Shown one piece after another: positions 26,608 through 39,175 of a stretch of 64,000 nucleotides of DNA (its first letter is position 1; each line of letters opens with the position of its first letter). The DNA lies in the NCBI GenBank assembly GCA_019802505.1, contig JAFMOC010000051.1:2662001-2726000 (forward strand), read 5' to 3'. The notes below the pieces were generated by a model. That model made no database searches and had not been told where the DNA came from. It saw only the letters and a list, made by a program, of their open reading frames with translations. This stretch comes from Corydoras sp. C115 (Eukaryota; Chordata; Actinopteri; Siluriformes; Callichthyidae). The translations under genes and the position numbers were made by a program.

Positions 26608-26649
26608 CCCATGGGTAATGTACCCATGGGACATTCGTCACTAGACGAA
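26608..26649. repeat. Two adjacent perfect hairpins
   Basis: CCCATGGGTA-ATG-TACCCATGGG (26608-26630) is a perfect inverted repeat with 10-base arms and a 3-base loop. TTCGTC-ACTA-GACGAA (26634-26649) is a second, with 6-base arms and a 4-base loop, only 3 bases away. On the minus strand the flank reads GGCCAACTGGTTAGAATGTT, resembling a tRNA-like SINE head, so the pair may belong to a repeat body different from SINE-1. Confidence 0.7.
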
Positions 26650-29600
26650 CGTGCCTCGCCTAGTGTTGCAAGGTGAACATTCTAACCAGTTGGCCAAAGA
26701 TTATTATTACATTAATTTAATGTAGCATGAGCAATAGAACCATAAAACCATAGATTTGTTTCTTGCCAGAGCAATATCTATACTATGGGTATAGATGGTT
26801 CACAGTATGGATTACTAAATTGTTTTGTTATTTCAGACAATCAGATTGTGTGGAATGAAATAAATAATTAATTGAATCCCAACCAACACCATTTGCAAAA
26901 TATTGCTGTTGTAAAATCACAAATAATTTTTTAGATTCTTGCTGTTTCTTTTTTTGAAAAACTGTCATTCGGTCGTGTTTTCATTTTTGTCTTTGTTGTC
27001 ACGCTTAAGTGTCACAGAGCCAGTTACAACAACTGAAACTGCAATGAGCTGTTATATCATTGTGAAATCACAACATGGAACAGCATGGCTTAGATCCAAT
27101 TTAGCTTTTGATAGGCAGTTACATTCAGCTAGCTGCCTGTCACAAGTTGTTTACAAGCCTTCCATTTGTTGAGGGGAATAAAAGGAATTGTGTTTAAAAA
27201 AAATAAAATAAGGGAGGTTTCACAGTTGGACAGGAAATGGGTAGCAATTGTGTGTTTTGGTAGAAAGAAGTTCTATATAATGGAAAAACTTAGTTATAGC
27301 ACAATATCCCCATTGTGGGACAACTAGGTTTATCTTATCTTAATATACAGTATATACACATTTTTCATTGTTAATTTTGAATAAAATCCAAAAGCAACAC
27401 ATTAAGTATAAAATAAAATAAAATATATAAACACATTCCTTTGATGCAAGTCTTTAGGTTTTTCCTGGGTATCCTTTCTGCATTTACCCTTAATATAAAT
27501 TGATCAAGTAATTTGAAAGTGGAAGATGTTTTAAACGTTAGTCACACCCACTGTAAGCATTTTTTTTTTTTTTGTTTTAACTACACTTCATTCATTGTCC
27601 TCTACAATCCTGAATTACGTTTAAATTATGATTATTGGATACATTGACAATTTAAGTTAATGGATAGTGATGCTGTCTCCATAAGTAAATAAGTAAATAA
27701 ACCAATAATGAAAAAAGCCACTGATGAAATCATTGGGCAAGACTTTGACCTATGGCCTTATTTTGCAGGGAAACCAGACAAATTAGAACTCCGACATTTA
27801 TTTCTGTACTTTTTATTCACACACTACCATGTACTTATCTTTAATTATGCATTCCAACAAACCAGGGGGGACAATTAAACTGAACATGGCACCAAGAACA
27901 GAAAGAATGGAAAGGAATGCATCTAATTAATTCAGTGGTAACAAGATGCAGCAGTTCGAAACATCAAGGCATTTTTAGCGTTCTTAGACTTGTTTATTCG
28001 CAGCACTACTAAATGTCCAAAGATTCACTCTGCAGGTTTTGCTGCCTTCCTGCGCTCTGCAGACTGTGCCCTGTATGATTCCATCTATTTATTCCTCTAT
28101 CCTTCTGGAATCTGCATCTTGAGAAGCTTCAATGCGGTGAAATTGGGACACGTAACTCGGTGCAGCCCAGCCCACCCTTACTCCCTCTGTGTCCATCCTG
28201 CTTTCATTTACATTGTGCTCCTCTGTATAGTAATTATCATTTTCCTCTTGCTCTTAAGAGTTGCTATGGCCACTTGGTGGGTGTCTGTGCATGAGGGTGG
28301 TCCAATGGGTGCAGGCTTGCTCTTTCAGTAATGTGACACAAGTACAAAAAGCAAAACCCTGAAAGCGAGGAGAAGGGGGTAAAGAAGATTGATGTAAAAT
28401 AACAGAAGAAAAGGGAAAAAAGGGTATAGAGAGGTGGGGGTAGTGGGTGTCCAAATGGGGGGTCACTAATTTTCACAGTGCCCTCAAGCTTTTGGAGATG
28501 GTTAGTAGAGAGTGCCATTTATCTATTGGGATTCTGACTGTGTAGGAGACATTCATGGGGGCTTTAGGATTTGTAACAATGCTTTTATGAAACTGCAGGA
28601 AATAGACGTGTGCTGAGAGGGTGAGAATGAGTGTGTGCTGGATGCCTCAATAGCACCCAGAGTCAGTCCTTAAGAGTTTGGCACGTCTGACAGACTGTTG
28701 ACAGCTTTACTGTTGCTGACAAATTTTTGCATCCTTTTAAATTTCTTATGAGTCAGATGTTTGTCACTTTCTGTGTGACCTGTCTGATGTCATGGCATTA
28801 CTGAGATATCATACTGGTTATAGATCGTCATGATGCCATTCTCATACCAGAAGCACACGGCAGCCTAATTCACTTGATTAGTAACACAGTACCTCGGCAC
28901 AGACAGATTTAATTACATTTGCCAATACTTCATAAACATGACTTTAAAAGGAAAAGTGGTGGAAAATGATTTCCATGGTAACCCATTTGCCATTTTCTAA
29001 ACCAGAAATTGATTAAATTAATTTAAAGGGTTAATACCCAGACCCAAAAGACTCAATAAAGTTCGATAAAGGTCATACCACAACATTCCTTTTTATATTA
29101 TAACCTTAACAACATTATTGCAAAAAGTATTTTTTTTTACAAAGTCTCACATTACCTCCCAAAAAACAACCATTGCATTGAGAAAGGTACATTTGTATGT
29201 GTGCCTTAAATCAAGACTTTCCAGAAAGTTCCTTTGGAAACTGATTATAAAGCTTTCATACAGTATGTTCCCCAGAAGGCTTCAGCTTTTAAATTCAAAG
29301 CTATTAATAACAAACCTAATTAAAATATTTTTTGTAATACTAATACAGTTATATTTCTTTAATGTTACATTAAAAGCAGGACTGTGTACATCAAGCAACT
29401 GTGGGATTTTAAAATAATGATGCTGTTTAATGGTACTTTCAATTTTTTGTATTATTAATTAATTTAATAACTAAACATTAAGGTGCTGATACAGATAAAT
29501 ACTATAAATATTGGATTAAAAAGCTAAAATTTATCTAATTTCTTTAGAAACATAAATTTAAGCTTATTTGGTTCATTTCCACAGCCTTTCTATATTTTGT

Positions 29601-30191
29601 TTCAGTTTGTTACTGAATAAATAACAGTGGCCGTATAACTTTAAACCATTTAGAGTGACTACACAGTAGAATTAGTTTGCAAAATCTGTGATTATTTTGC
29701 AACTGGAACTAACTGAAAGATTCGCAAGTATCTGAACTACATAAAACTAACTGAACCTAATTTTCTAGTGTTCACTTACTTGGTAACAAAAGTATTGTAT
29801 GGTTTAAAACATTTATTAGAGCTTAGTCAAAGGATTTGAGTGTCCTTAATCAGGCCAGTGCTAACCTGTACTAATTACCAGGTGCTCCACCTCAAGCAGA
29901 TTTTCTCCTAATTGGGTACTTGCTTTTGAAAGGTTCACACTGGGGTTAGAGAAAGGTAAGAGATTAATTTTTATATTCAGAAACTTGTTTTGATATGTTT
30001 ATGCAGCAGGTCGCATTTCACTTGATGAATTTTGTTAACCTGCTGTGTATCATTGACCTGCTTTTATTTCAATTGTATCTATTGATTTTTTTTTTTTCTT
30101 TAACACTTGGTCAAATTTTGTTGGCTAGAAACATGAGCTTGTTTGAAGTCTTTTGATTGCTGGATTATGTACCGACTGTGGTTTTGAGTTT
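26650..30191. other. Repeat-poor stretch with possible conserved noncoding blocks
   Basis: No gene was recognised. The 113-codon frame at 27990-28331 contains a run of hydrophobic residues but lacks neighbours, splice context or family signal. The 28730-29010 block is less AT-rich, with CTAATTCACTTGATTAG and an X-box-like TTCCATGGTAAC at 28971-28982, and could be a regulatory element. Confidence 0.45.
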
Positions 30192-30545
30192 ACAAAAAGA
30201 CAGAAGTATTTAGACACCTACATTGCACATACACAAGTTGGTCTTTGCTCTAACAACCATAGCTGATTTAACTCTATAAGGAAAGCTTTCTATAAGACTC
30301 TAGCTTGTGTCTACTGGTATTTTTTCAAGTTCATTCAGAAGAGCATTTGTGAGGTCAGACACATGTTGGATGAAATGGTCTGGTTCATAATTGCCATTGT
30401 AGTTACTCCCAAAAGTGTGTGTTGGGGTTAAGTTCAGACCTCTGTGTAAGAAGGGTAAATACTTCCACAACAATGTTCTGTGACCATGTTTCTATAAGTG
30501 GTTGCTTTGTGCCCTGGGGCAGGTAACTGTTCCACAAATTTACAT
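30192..30545 (-). mobile_element. Tc1-like transposon remnant
   Basis: The left end CAGAAGTATTTAGACACC resembles the terminal repeat of a widespread fish Tc1-like family. Inside, AGAAGAGCATTTGTGAGGTC and TTGGGGTTAAGTTCAGACC match the complement of its transposase gene; the last corresponds to the decayed 'SPDLNPIEHLW' region around the third catalytic residue. Stops and indels break the frame, and the right end was not found. A 61-codon minus-strand frame at 30403-30588 is part of it. The intact enzyme would be a DDE cut-and-paste transposase; this copy is dead. Confidence 0.7.
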
Positions 30546-32576
30546 GATGCATACATTTGTTCACAATGCATTTAAATTTGGGCAACATATAACACCTGGA
30601 TGAGTTTTAAAACTCAATTTATAAGCTCAGATTTTTCAAGATGCAATCTGTAAAGCTGTGGGTTCTCATGAAATGTTATTTAAATTGTATGATTAAAAAC
30701 AGCCATCAAGAGAATTTCTGCATCTGAAGTCTGTAGCTCATCTTGAACACTCTTAAATGAAATGTAGGGGGTTGATTTTGTTGTGACAGTATTGACCTGG
30801 ATCTCGAAGTTGGGTTTTGGTCTGGTCCAAATTCATTTAATTTTTGGTTTGTATTTGCTCGTGTTTGGGATTTCACCTTCATCCTATTTAGGAAATGTGA
30901 CTGCATTGGGATTAATGTGTAGATATTAACACATCTCAATGTACCATGTCTTTTCAATATACCAGTGAATGCTGGTACACTAAAATGTTTACAAGATCTT
31001 ATGACCACTTACTGCAAGTGCTTTATGTCACAATTCAAGTGCATTTACATTTATGAATAATACATAAGGTCAGTTGTGCAGCCAATGTCTGTTTGGATTG
31101 CATAGAAAGAGCTACATATGTCTGAGAGACCACCCATGTATAATGGATCAGCAAAACGGAACTCATAATTTCTCTTACAGAAGATGTTCTTAAGTGAATT
31201 TTACAAGTAATATGACACTGCCTCACACGGACACACAAAAACATTGCCTGTAGTGTAAATACATACATTTGCTTTTCTTTCTTTTTTGTTTTTGAACAGC
31301 AGAGTTTGTGTTTGTGGTAATAAAGGAATTGATCCTTTATTAATGTTTATTGCTGATTAGGCTGCAATACATCACTGTGTATAAATTCAAGGGTTTTTAC
31401 AGACATGGGAGAGAATTTATATCAATTGAGTTCTATATGTCAGTATAAGTTGTTGGATTTTAAGATTTGTATTGCACCCAGGTGTGAGCAGGATGTGGAA
31501 ACTGCCACTTTATCTCCCAATCGCATCTCGGTTTTCACCCTCTGCCTCTTCCTGTCATTATTTTTACATTTCTGTTTTTCTGCCTTTTTAATGCACTTCG
31601 CTTTCCCCTTCCCGTCTCTCACCACTTCTCTATCTGTCTCTTCACAGTAACTATCTCTATCAGGTCTGTAATAGTATTTTACATCTGTTCTCTATGCCTG
31701 CCCCATTTCCCCTTTCTCTTTAGAAAGTCAGTCATGGTAGTCTGCAAATCGGTGGTTGCTTTTTTTTTTTTCTTTTTTTTTTCCTTTTTCTTTTTCTTCC
31801 TCTTCAAAACTAAATAGATGATGCCAAGTTCAGTTTCATTCAGCTTGTGGATCTTTATCATTAGCAGCCATAATGATTGAGGGTAACATCATCTGCCATC
31901 TAGAAACTACATCATTTTATTTTACTAAGCATGACAATCCTAATATATTAAAGTAACAACACAATGGAAATAAACAGGTTGCCCTCACATTTTCCATAAA
32001 AAACTCAGCATTTTTCAGCTTTATGTTTTGTGCATTCCCATGCTGGTTATAAAAAGTCATGCGCTAGCATGTGCTTTCACTAATGTATGTGATTCTTCAG
32101 ACTGCATCTCTTGTCAGCTAGTGGCCTTTTTGCACCGGTTGCATTAGTGTGTATGGATGATCACAACACTTTCCATATTCCTTTGACATTTGTGCCGATG
32201 CCTCACCTTGCTGTTAAGCTGTTGCAACGGAAAGGAGAAAAGCCCATAATCCCCTCAGAAATGATGGTAGAGCATCTGCACAGGTCACCACTGACCTGAC
32301 CTGTCACCACTGAGATTTAAATAGTGTTCTTTTCGTTTTTTACTCCTTTGGCTACTAGCTAAAATACATCTTACATTTATTTTATAGCAATGATGTTGGT
32401 TTATTTTACTAAAATAACATGGAACTGTAGACTCATCACGTGAGCACAAGTATACATGGTGTTACCTGCCAGAGCTTTAAAGAGGTTAACTAAAATCAAT
32501 TTAGTTAAATACAAACCATAAAAACAATACAAATGTCATGTTCTTTCATTTATAAATTTAAATGACGTGTTATGGA
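30546..32576. other. AT-rich DNA with a pyrimidine tract
   Basis: No gene was recognised. A T-rich/C pyrimidine tract lies at about 31761-31803. An acceptor-like GTTTTTGAACAG at about 31289-31300 has no convincing partner donor. Confidence 0.5.
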
Positions 32577-32700
32577 TATGGCAGCAAGATGGTGTAGCAT
32601 TGTCACCAGACAGCAAGAAAGTGCTAGGTTCAATTTCCAGACAAGATGATCAAAGTCTAGGTTTTGTGGAGCTTGCATGTACTCCCTGTGGCAGCATGGG
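32577..32700 (+). mobile_element. Degenerate tRNA-derived SINE head
   Basis: GGCAGCAAGATGGTGTAGCA followed by GCTAGGTTCAATTTCC (box B-like) and GTGGAGCTTGCATGTACTCC matches the order of a fish SINE head: tRNA part, then 'gtggagtttgcatgttctcc'. It is cut off by the (AT)n tract at 32704. Confidence 0.5.

Positions 32701-32703
<3 letters not shown>

Positions 32704-32738
<35 letters not shown>
32704..32738. repeat. (AT)n microsatellite
   Basis: About 35 bases of AT repeat, directly abutting the truncated head of the next SINE. Confidence 0.97.
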
Positions 32739-32740
<2 letters not shown>

Positions 32741-32997
32741 GGTGGCTTAGTGGTTAGCACATTCACCTCTCAGCACTAGGGATTCCCCGGTTCGAATCCC
32801 CATCTGGGTGGAGTTTCCATGTTCTCCCCATGTCCGTGTGGGTTTCCTCCGGGTTCTCCGGTTTCCTCCCACAGTCCAAAAACATGGATCAAGTCAATTG
32901 AGTTCTCCAAATTGCCCCATATAGAGTGTGTCTGTGTGAGTGTGTGCCCAGCGCCCAAAACATTCTCCCCTGGATGGGCATGGGGAACCCATCATTT
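32741..32997 (+). mobile_element. SINE-1 copy 5, head clipped and internally deleted
   Basis: Begins GGTGGCTTAGTGG, lacking the first ~8 bases, and retains box B. At 32946-32953 the sequence jumps from the first GCCCAGCG to the second GCCCAGCG of the consensus, removing 38 bp that other copies carry between those 8-base direct repeats. The 3' end stops at GGGGAACCC without the usual tail. Confidence 0.9.
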
Positions 32998-33044
32998 ATT
33001 CTTTTTTTTAGGTTTACCAATGTTGCTCTGAAAAATAGTAATGC

Positions 33045-33180
33045 CATTACATTTATTCATTAAGCAGATGCTTTTATCCAAAGCGACTTACAAATGAGAA
33101 CATCACAAGTCAGATGTTATGAAGAAAACCAGCTACATTAATTATCAAACCTGATCGTTATCTAATCCTGCACCCCCCCA
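33045..33180 (-). mobile_element. L2 3' end, 136 bp
   Basis: On the minus strand this matches the last 136 bases of the L2 copy at 1799-2341, including GATCAGGTTTGATA-like and GCTGGTTTTC-like stretches and the tail GTCGCTTTGGATAAAAGC. It has no coding part and is a severely 5'-truncated insertion. Confidence 0.85.
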
Positions 33181-34782
33181 TTACAATGACCTGTAATGTT
33201 GACATGCAATCATGTTTTCATCTATTGTGTACAAAAATATGTATGAAGTGTTATGATTTTGAACCAACACTTTTCACCCACTGGCTCAAATTTATGATCT
33301 AGAAGTGATATGGGTGGAGAAGGTGTGTGTCTCTCAAGCGACAATTTGCGGCTGAATGATTTGTTTCTTTGAAAGAAGAAACACGCTCTGATATGTCAGC
33401 GGCAGCTTGTATCCCTTATCAGATTCCTGCTGTGGTTGTCAGACTGTGCTCCCCGACCACAGTGAATGAGTGACAGAAAGCCCTGGAGATGTGTCAAAAA
33501 GTCAGTCACAGTGTTTCCTCATGGTTGTTGCTCAGCTTCTGTCCTGAGAATTGTCATATTGATGAGAGGATTATTTAGCTAATTAGTGGATTAGTGCCAT
33601 GACGAGGGTGCAGGACTGTCAGCAACATCTGTGCTTCTAAATAAAGGAATTGTTTTTAACTGTACTAATACAAATATATATGAAAATGATCATACACAAC
33701 TTTCTTTGCAAACATGCGTTGTACTTCTTATTTTAATAACATGTAGCTAACCCTGTGTGGACAAATTAATTTCAGCAATGAGCCCCACGGCCTTTTTTAA
33801 TACTTGGAAAACTTTATATATTTTATATTTTTTTGTCTTATTTGTTCATTGTGGTAAATTAGGACGGGGTTTTTGTTCTCAGTCCATGGTTTTAGAAAAA
33901 GCAAAGTCGTGCTTGACGCAGCCAGCCTTGTGCCTGTGTTACTGCTTGGGTTGAAAGTCATTTATTATGGTTAGGATCCTGTTAGCACATTCACACCAGA
34001 AATGAGAGCAAAAATACAAAGAAAATGAATGAAGCCAAAGGACTTTGATACACAAAAAATAAAGAATCAACCATCCCTTTAGGAGAAGTTATGGTACATT
34101 ACACTAAAACCAGTGTATCATTTGGGCAATTTAAATTTACAGGTAAACAGTAAGGTGGCTGTAGAAACTGATCGATTAATACTGCGGTTCTCTATAAACC
34201 ATGAAATTGCATTAAGAAGTATTCAACACTTGATGTGAGTGTGTCATTTCCTGTTTTTCAGTAATATTTTTTTAGATTACTACATGAGTACATTTGAAAT
34301 ACATTCCCAGAGGGTTGCCTTGATAGAAAACACACTGTCATTTTGATTAATATCTTTTGCACTGGCTCTCAGCAAGTATCTCGCTTACCAATTATCTGTC
34401 CCTACCAATCTAACCCCATGGACTACAATTAGGATTTGATAAAGTGCAAAATCTGACTGTGTTTTCCAAGTGTAATCTGCTTATCACATACTGTGTTGCG
34501 ATGACTGAGCACTCTCTTTTTGCCTGCAAATGATGCGTGAAAGGAAATGGGAAAGCTTTCATCAGCTAACCAGCCCTCAGACAGTGATGAATAAGTGCAA
34601 ACTTTTGTTTCTGGGGTCTCACATTCAACAGGGAAAAAAATCTGACTGCTCATTTACAAAGGTGCTTAAAACCTTTTATTTTACTTATAAGTATAGCTTG
34701 TTGAGATTAAAATTACAAGTAAAATTCAAGACTAAAGCCATAATCAAAGGTACTGCCCAAATTTGATCTCTCTTGAAATATT
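33181..34782. other. Mostly unique DNA, possible conserved block
   Basis: No gene was recognised. The 33300-33640 block is GC-richer and low in simple repeats, with TTAGCTAATTAGTGGATTAG near 33580, a homeodomain-type cluster. It may be a regulatory element, but conservation is untested. Confidence 0.4.
33700..34780. other. No repeats or genes recognised
   Basis: Short open frames only (for example 33757-33954 plus, 34429-34653 minus and 34530-34766 plus), none with a domain signal. Confidence 0.4.
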
Positions 34783-34960
34783 AATGGGGCCATGGCACAG
34801 CAGGTAGCATTGGTAATGCACAGACCTCTGTCTCCAGTTACAGTTTGGCACAGTCCTCCTATATTCACTTGGGTTTTCTTTCTCATACCAAAGGCATTAA
34901 AATATCAGAATAGTCTGGGTCTGTTGTGATTTTTAAGCACACGGGATCCAGCTGGGATTT
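34783..34960 (+). mobile_element. Degenerate tRNA-derived SINE
   Basis: GGGGCCATGGCACAGCAGGT (tRNA-head-like), then CACTTGGGTTTTCTTTC and a decayed body. Family not determined. Confidence 0.35.
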
Positions 34961-35288
34961 CCAGGATTTGGATTTGCTTGCAAGTAGATGTTTACAGTTC
35001 TCATAGCTATGTCTAATTCATACCAAACCTTTCTCTTTTGAGCCAGCTTGGCTTTTTTAATACATTTATTGAATCAACATTAAAGTCAGTTTGAATCTAA
35101 ATCTTATTTTCCAACTATAAAATGTTTAAATCAGTGTTATGTGCTGGAAATTCGAAGAATTTACCAAACACTGTAATGCAGAATGATTTGTAGTGGTCAT
35201 CAGCTCATATAATCAATGCCACTTATAATGGTTATAACTTTAACCATTAATAACGTATAAATTCATAATATTAATACAACATAAATTC

Positions 35289-35472
35289 ATATCTTGGGTG
35301 GCATGGTGTCTTACTGACTAGCATGTCCGGTTTTCAGCACTGGAGTTCCAGGTTTGAATCCCAATCTGAGTGGAGTTTCCATGTCCTCCCCATTCTCCAT
35401 GTTCTCCGGTTTTCTCTCACAGTCCAAAGCCATAAATTTGAGTTAAATTGGCTGCTCTAAATATCCCCTATA

Positions 35473-35521
<49 letters not shown>

Positions 35522-35669
35522 TGCGTGCCCAACGATAGACTGGTGCCCTGTCCTTAGTGTGTCTGCCAAGCGCCCAAAACATTCCTTTTTGGATGGGCAT
35601 GGGAAACCCCCCCCCCCCAACCTTAGACCCTAGTCAAGTGGAAGATAATGAGATAAAATGTATATCTTG
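35289..35669 (+). mobile_element. SINE-1 copy 6, diverged, with (GT)n and poly-C expansions
   Basis: A plus-strand SINE-1 (body about 35297-35661) starts GGTGGCATGGTGTCTTACTG. Box B is GGTTTGAATCCC. The internal TG segment is expanded to (GT)n at 35475-35517, and there is a poly-C run at the variable C site (about 35607-35617). ATATCTTG at 35289-35296 and 35662-35669 is a likely 8-bp duplication. Many substitutions indicate greater age. Confidence 0.88.
35475..35517. repeat. (GT)n inside SINE-1 copy 6
   Basis: About 21 GT units at the same internal SINE position as the (CA)n at 10376. Confidence 0.97.
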
Positions 35670-37840
35670 ATCTTAAAGAATTACATGAAGTTTTAAGAAA
35701 ACAGAATAGTCATTATGGTCAAAGACTACAAACAATTAGACATTTTTGTAAAAGTAAAATATAACTGATTATACCTATCTATATCTGTTTGTAAAATGGA
35801 TGACATTTTTATAAAGCGTATTTAAATAGGCTGTTATACTCGATGGCAGCATGGCGGAGGGATTTTTTTAAAGATTAAAATTTGTGGACTACCACTATCT
35901 ATTTTAATGTAGAGAACGAGAGTACTCAAGGTTCGACGTGTTAAATTTACGAACCTGTTAAAGTACTTTATGAAGCATTCAATAAACACTGGTTAATTTA
36001 ACGTTGTTCTTTTGTACAGGATTACAAAGTAGAACTTGTAATAGGTTGTGCCATTCCGCGGTAACTACATGGAAAGCGGATTTAAATAATGATATTTTTC
36101 TTGTCGCTGACACAAATGGTCAATTGTCTGCCTGATTTATTCACATATGGCCTGTGATTGCACTTTGAATGTTTTCACTACATTTGACTTTTGGATTAGA
36201 TGGTTGGCAGAGGTAATAAAACCCCATTTGTACCAGGCTTTTCCATGCATTGTAATCCCGTAAGGTTTTAACTACATGCATTTACACTTGAATAACCTGA
36301 CACATCTCTGCTCAGCCAGGTTGGAATCCGATTTTCGTCTTGCATGCATTATAATAATCCACACAGAATTCAGTTATTAAAGATGCTGATAGTGTAAGTC
36401 GTGGCTTAATGGGTTGTTGAAGGCGTCATGGACAGATAGCTCTATTTACACAATTTTTGCTAAAAGGTCGCAAACCCTCTACCACAAAATTCTTTTTAAG
36501 AACTTTTTAAAATGTGTCCTGTGTGCATTTAAATCGACATTTTCAAACCTGATAAGAGAGACAGACGGTATTAAGATCGGCATCTTTCATTAAAGATACT
36601 AAATCTGGTGGATTAATCTTTCTAGGTGCTAAACACATCGTGACATATCTGAGTTTATTATTACTTAAACTGTCATGCTCTTATTTTGAAAGTGGATTTA
36701 TTGCAGCTTAATATATGCAGCCTAATACATTCCTGTTTTATACAGTTATTTGTTTTTAATATGTTTTAGAAAAATATATTTCACCTGCATCGTGTCACCG
36801 CCATAAACTGCAGCCATCACTGTCTCTGACTTTCACCTCCAAACATCATTCTTAAAAAACGAAATCCTTGATGTTTTATTTCTATTCAAGTTCTGTTTTA
36901 AGCACAAAACCCTTAAAGCAACGGATAACCTTAAGGCTTCTTGGGATACTGTGTGCATCCTGAATTCTCTTTCATGCCTTTTCACTTCTTTGCTCATTCT
37001 CTCCCACACATGCACTCAAAAGTTTTATTTTTTTCTTACCTCCCAGTATCAGAAAATCATGTTTATGTAACACCTCACAGAATTCTGTTCAGGATCCATT
37101 TGGAAAACAGGGTTCTGTGAGCAGTGCTAGCTTTTAATGTGGAACTTAATTAAGTGTTATTGCTATGCTCTACCTATGATATGTATATAACATGCCTGGA
37201 CACAGTAAGGATGGTAGAGAGGATTTGCCAGGCCAGGCCCAAATACTGATTTTATTCTGGCAGGTGGAACCGTAGATTATAGATTAGATCTTTTTTTATG
37301 CTGTGATTGCAGCTCATGGTCTTAATTTTTAATGTATTTTAACTCCATGCAAAGATTGACAATTAACACAGACAAACTCCAGGTAAGATCCAACATCACA
37401 CCTTCTTCCATGTTTCTGCCTCATGAATCTACAGCAAAATAATAAAAAATACTAAAAATTAACATACTTAAGAAATAAAATAATAAACTAAACCTTTTAC
37501 TATAGATTAATATAGTTACATAGAAATGTGAAAGGACCCATAGTTTTAAGGTGCTTTTTTGTTTCTTTTATACAAGCCCCTTTCTTTTATAGCCCCTTCT
37601 TGGCTTGTGGTGACATCCTGAAAACAGTGCAAATGTTAATTTACTCGAAATTGGTCGCTTCTTCATAGTTAAAAATTTAAACAAAGTTTAAAAAATAACT
37701 GAGAAAGTGTAATGGTAATCGAAGCAAGCTTGTGTATTTGTAAAGGGAACACCCCCACCCCCCCAAACACACACATGCACTTATAAACTATATAGGAAAA
37801 AAACTATATATTGAAAATATTAACAACATTAATAAATTTC
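35670..37840. other. Unique DNA, nothing firmly recognised
   Basis: No gene or repeat was recognised. The 36030-36440 part has a more even base composition than its surroundings and could hold a conserved noncoding element. Confidence 0.45.
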
Positions 37841-37980
37841 ATTACATTTACATTACATTTACATTTAGTCATTTAGCAGACGCTTTTATCCAAAGCGACT
37901 TACAAATGAGAACACCACAAGTCAGAAGCCATGGAGAAAACCAACTATACTGTAAGTTCATCAAACCTGATTGTTATTCG
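37841..37980 (-). mobile_element. L2 3' end, 140 bp
   Basis: Minus-strand match to the end of the L2 copy at 1799-2341: ATTTAGCAGACGCTTTTATC and AAGCGACTTACAAATGAG, through to AAACCTGATTGTTATTC. Truncated at nearly the same point as the 33045 copy. Confidence 0.85.
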
Positions 37981-39079
37981 AAATTTCATGTGTTTCAAAC
38001 ACCATATTAAAATGCATATGATTGTAAACACTTTCTGGATGCTTTTAGAGATTTTACTCTAAGTAGAAATAACTGAAATCAATCAAATTACTTATAATGC
38101 AAAAAGCAGCAACCACGTAAATCCTATAGAGCTATAATCAATGTCAAAGTGTCAGGTCTGTGTGCCTGAGAACATGATAAGAATCTTTACCGACACGCCT
38201 TGTGCATATTTACATCAAGCTATGATAAAAATCTGTAAAGAAATGAATGTCATTTTCTGTCAGTCTCACAGATGCAGCAGCTTACTCAGTCCATGCTAGA
38301 TTCTTAATGGTGGCAGTTTTCTAATTTGAAATTCTGCATCTGTTAATCCTTCCGGTCTGAAACCTTTAACTACAAAAGTCAAAATTTCAGCAGCAAAATA
38401 ATTCATTTACTTTAACATAAATGATCCCTTTTATGAAAATAAATCAGATTTAGCTGTTTAGCTATTACGTTTAGCTAGAAATATTATAAAAACAAAGACA
38501 TGAGGAATATAGGGTGCAAGAAAGAAAAGTTTGTGATAAACTATATACTCAATGTGGTCCAAAAGACTGAAGCTAATAGTTTAACAGCCTTAAAATTTAA
38601 AATGCTGTTTTATTATGAATTACACAGTTGCTATTTGATGATGTTAAATGTCAAATAAATAAATTAGTCATTTTAAGTATGTGGTAAATCCTACAACATC
38701 TACATGTGGATGTCATAAATATTTTATACTGCTTAGAAAATATAAATGTGCACTCCATATGAAGAGGATGTGGAATGCCTTTGAATATGTGCCTCATCTG
38801 TTCTGGTACTTACAGGAATTAAACTTGCATATTTAGAAAGGGCAAAAAATAACCTGCTTTGGACTCCATTTTTAAAATACAATTTTTGCAGTGTTTAATT
38901 TAGAATGCTTATGAAATGATGGTGGTTAATGTGATGCTGTTTCTTATCATTGGGTCATTAAAGATGACTTACCTCAAATAAGAAAAGACTGTTTGAAGTA
39001 AAATGAGAATTTTGAGAATTTTGTTTAATTTTAATAATTAACATTTATTAATGTTTGTGCTATACCACAAAACAATATA

Positions 39080-39175
39080 TGAGCAAAGGCATGTAGACAC
39101 CTGACCATTAGACCAACAGCTTGTTAGATATCACATATTAAGCTTTATGAACAAACACCCTTTGACATCTATAAA
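39080..39175. mobile_element. Tc1-like terminal fragment
   Basis: GAGCAAAGGCATGTAGACAC then CTGACCATTAGACC resembles the terminal repeat and sub-terminal sequence of the same Tc1-like family as the remnants at 30192 and 44499. No transposase part is recognisable next to it. Confidence 0.45.

Noticed and set aside
27990..28331. 113-codon frame with a hydrophobic run resembling a membrane segment
   Set aside because: No conserved family, no neighbour gene, and T-rich DNA tends to give hydrophobic runs.
31270..31320. Acceptor GTTTTTGAACAG followed after 17 nt by GTAATA
   Set aside because: 17-nt exon is not a multiple of three and the donor is weak; treated as chance.
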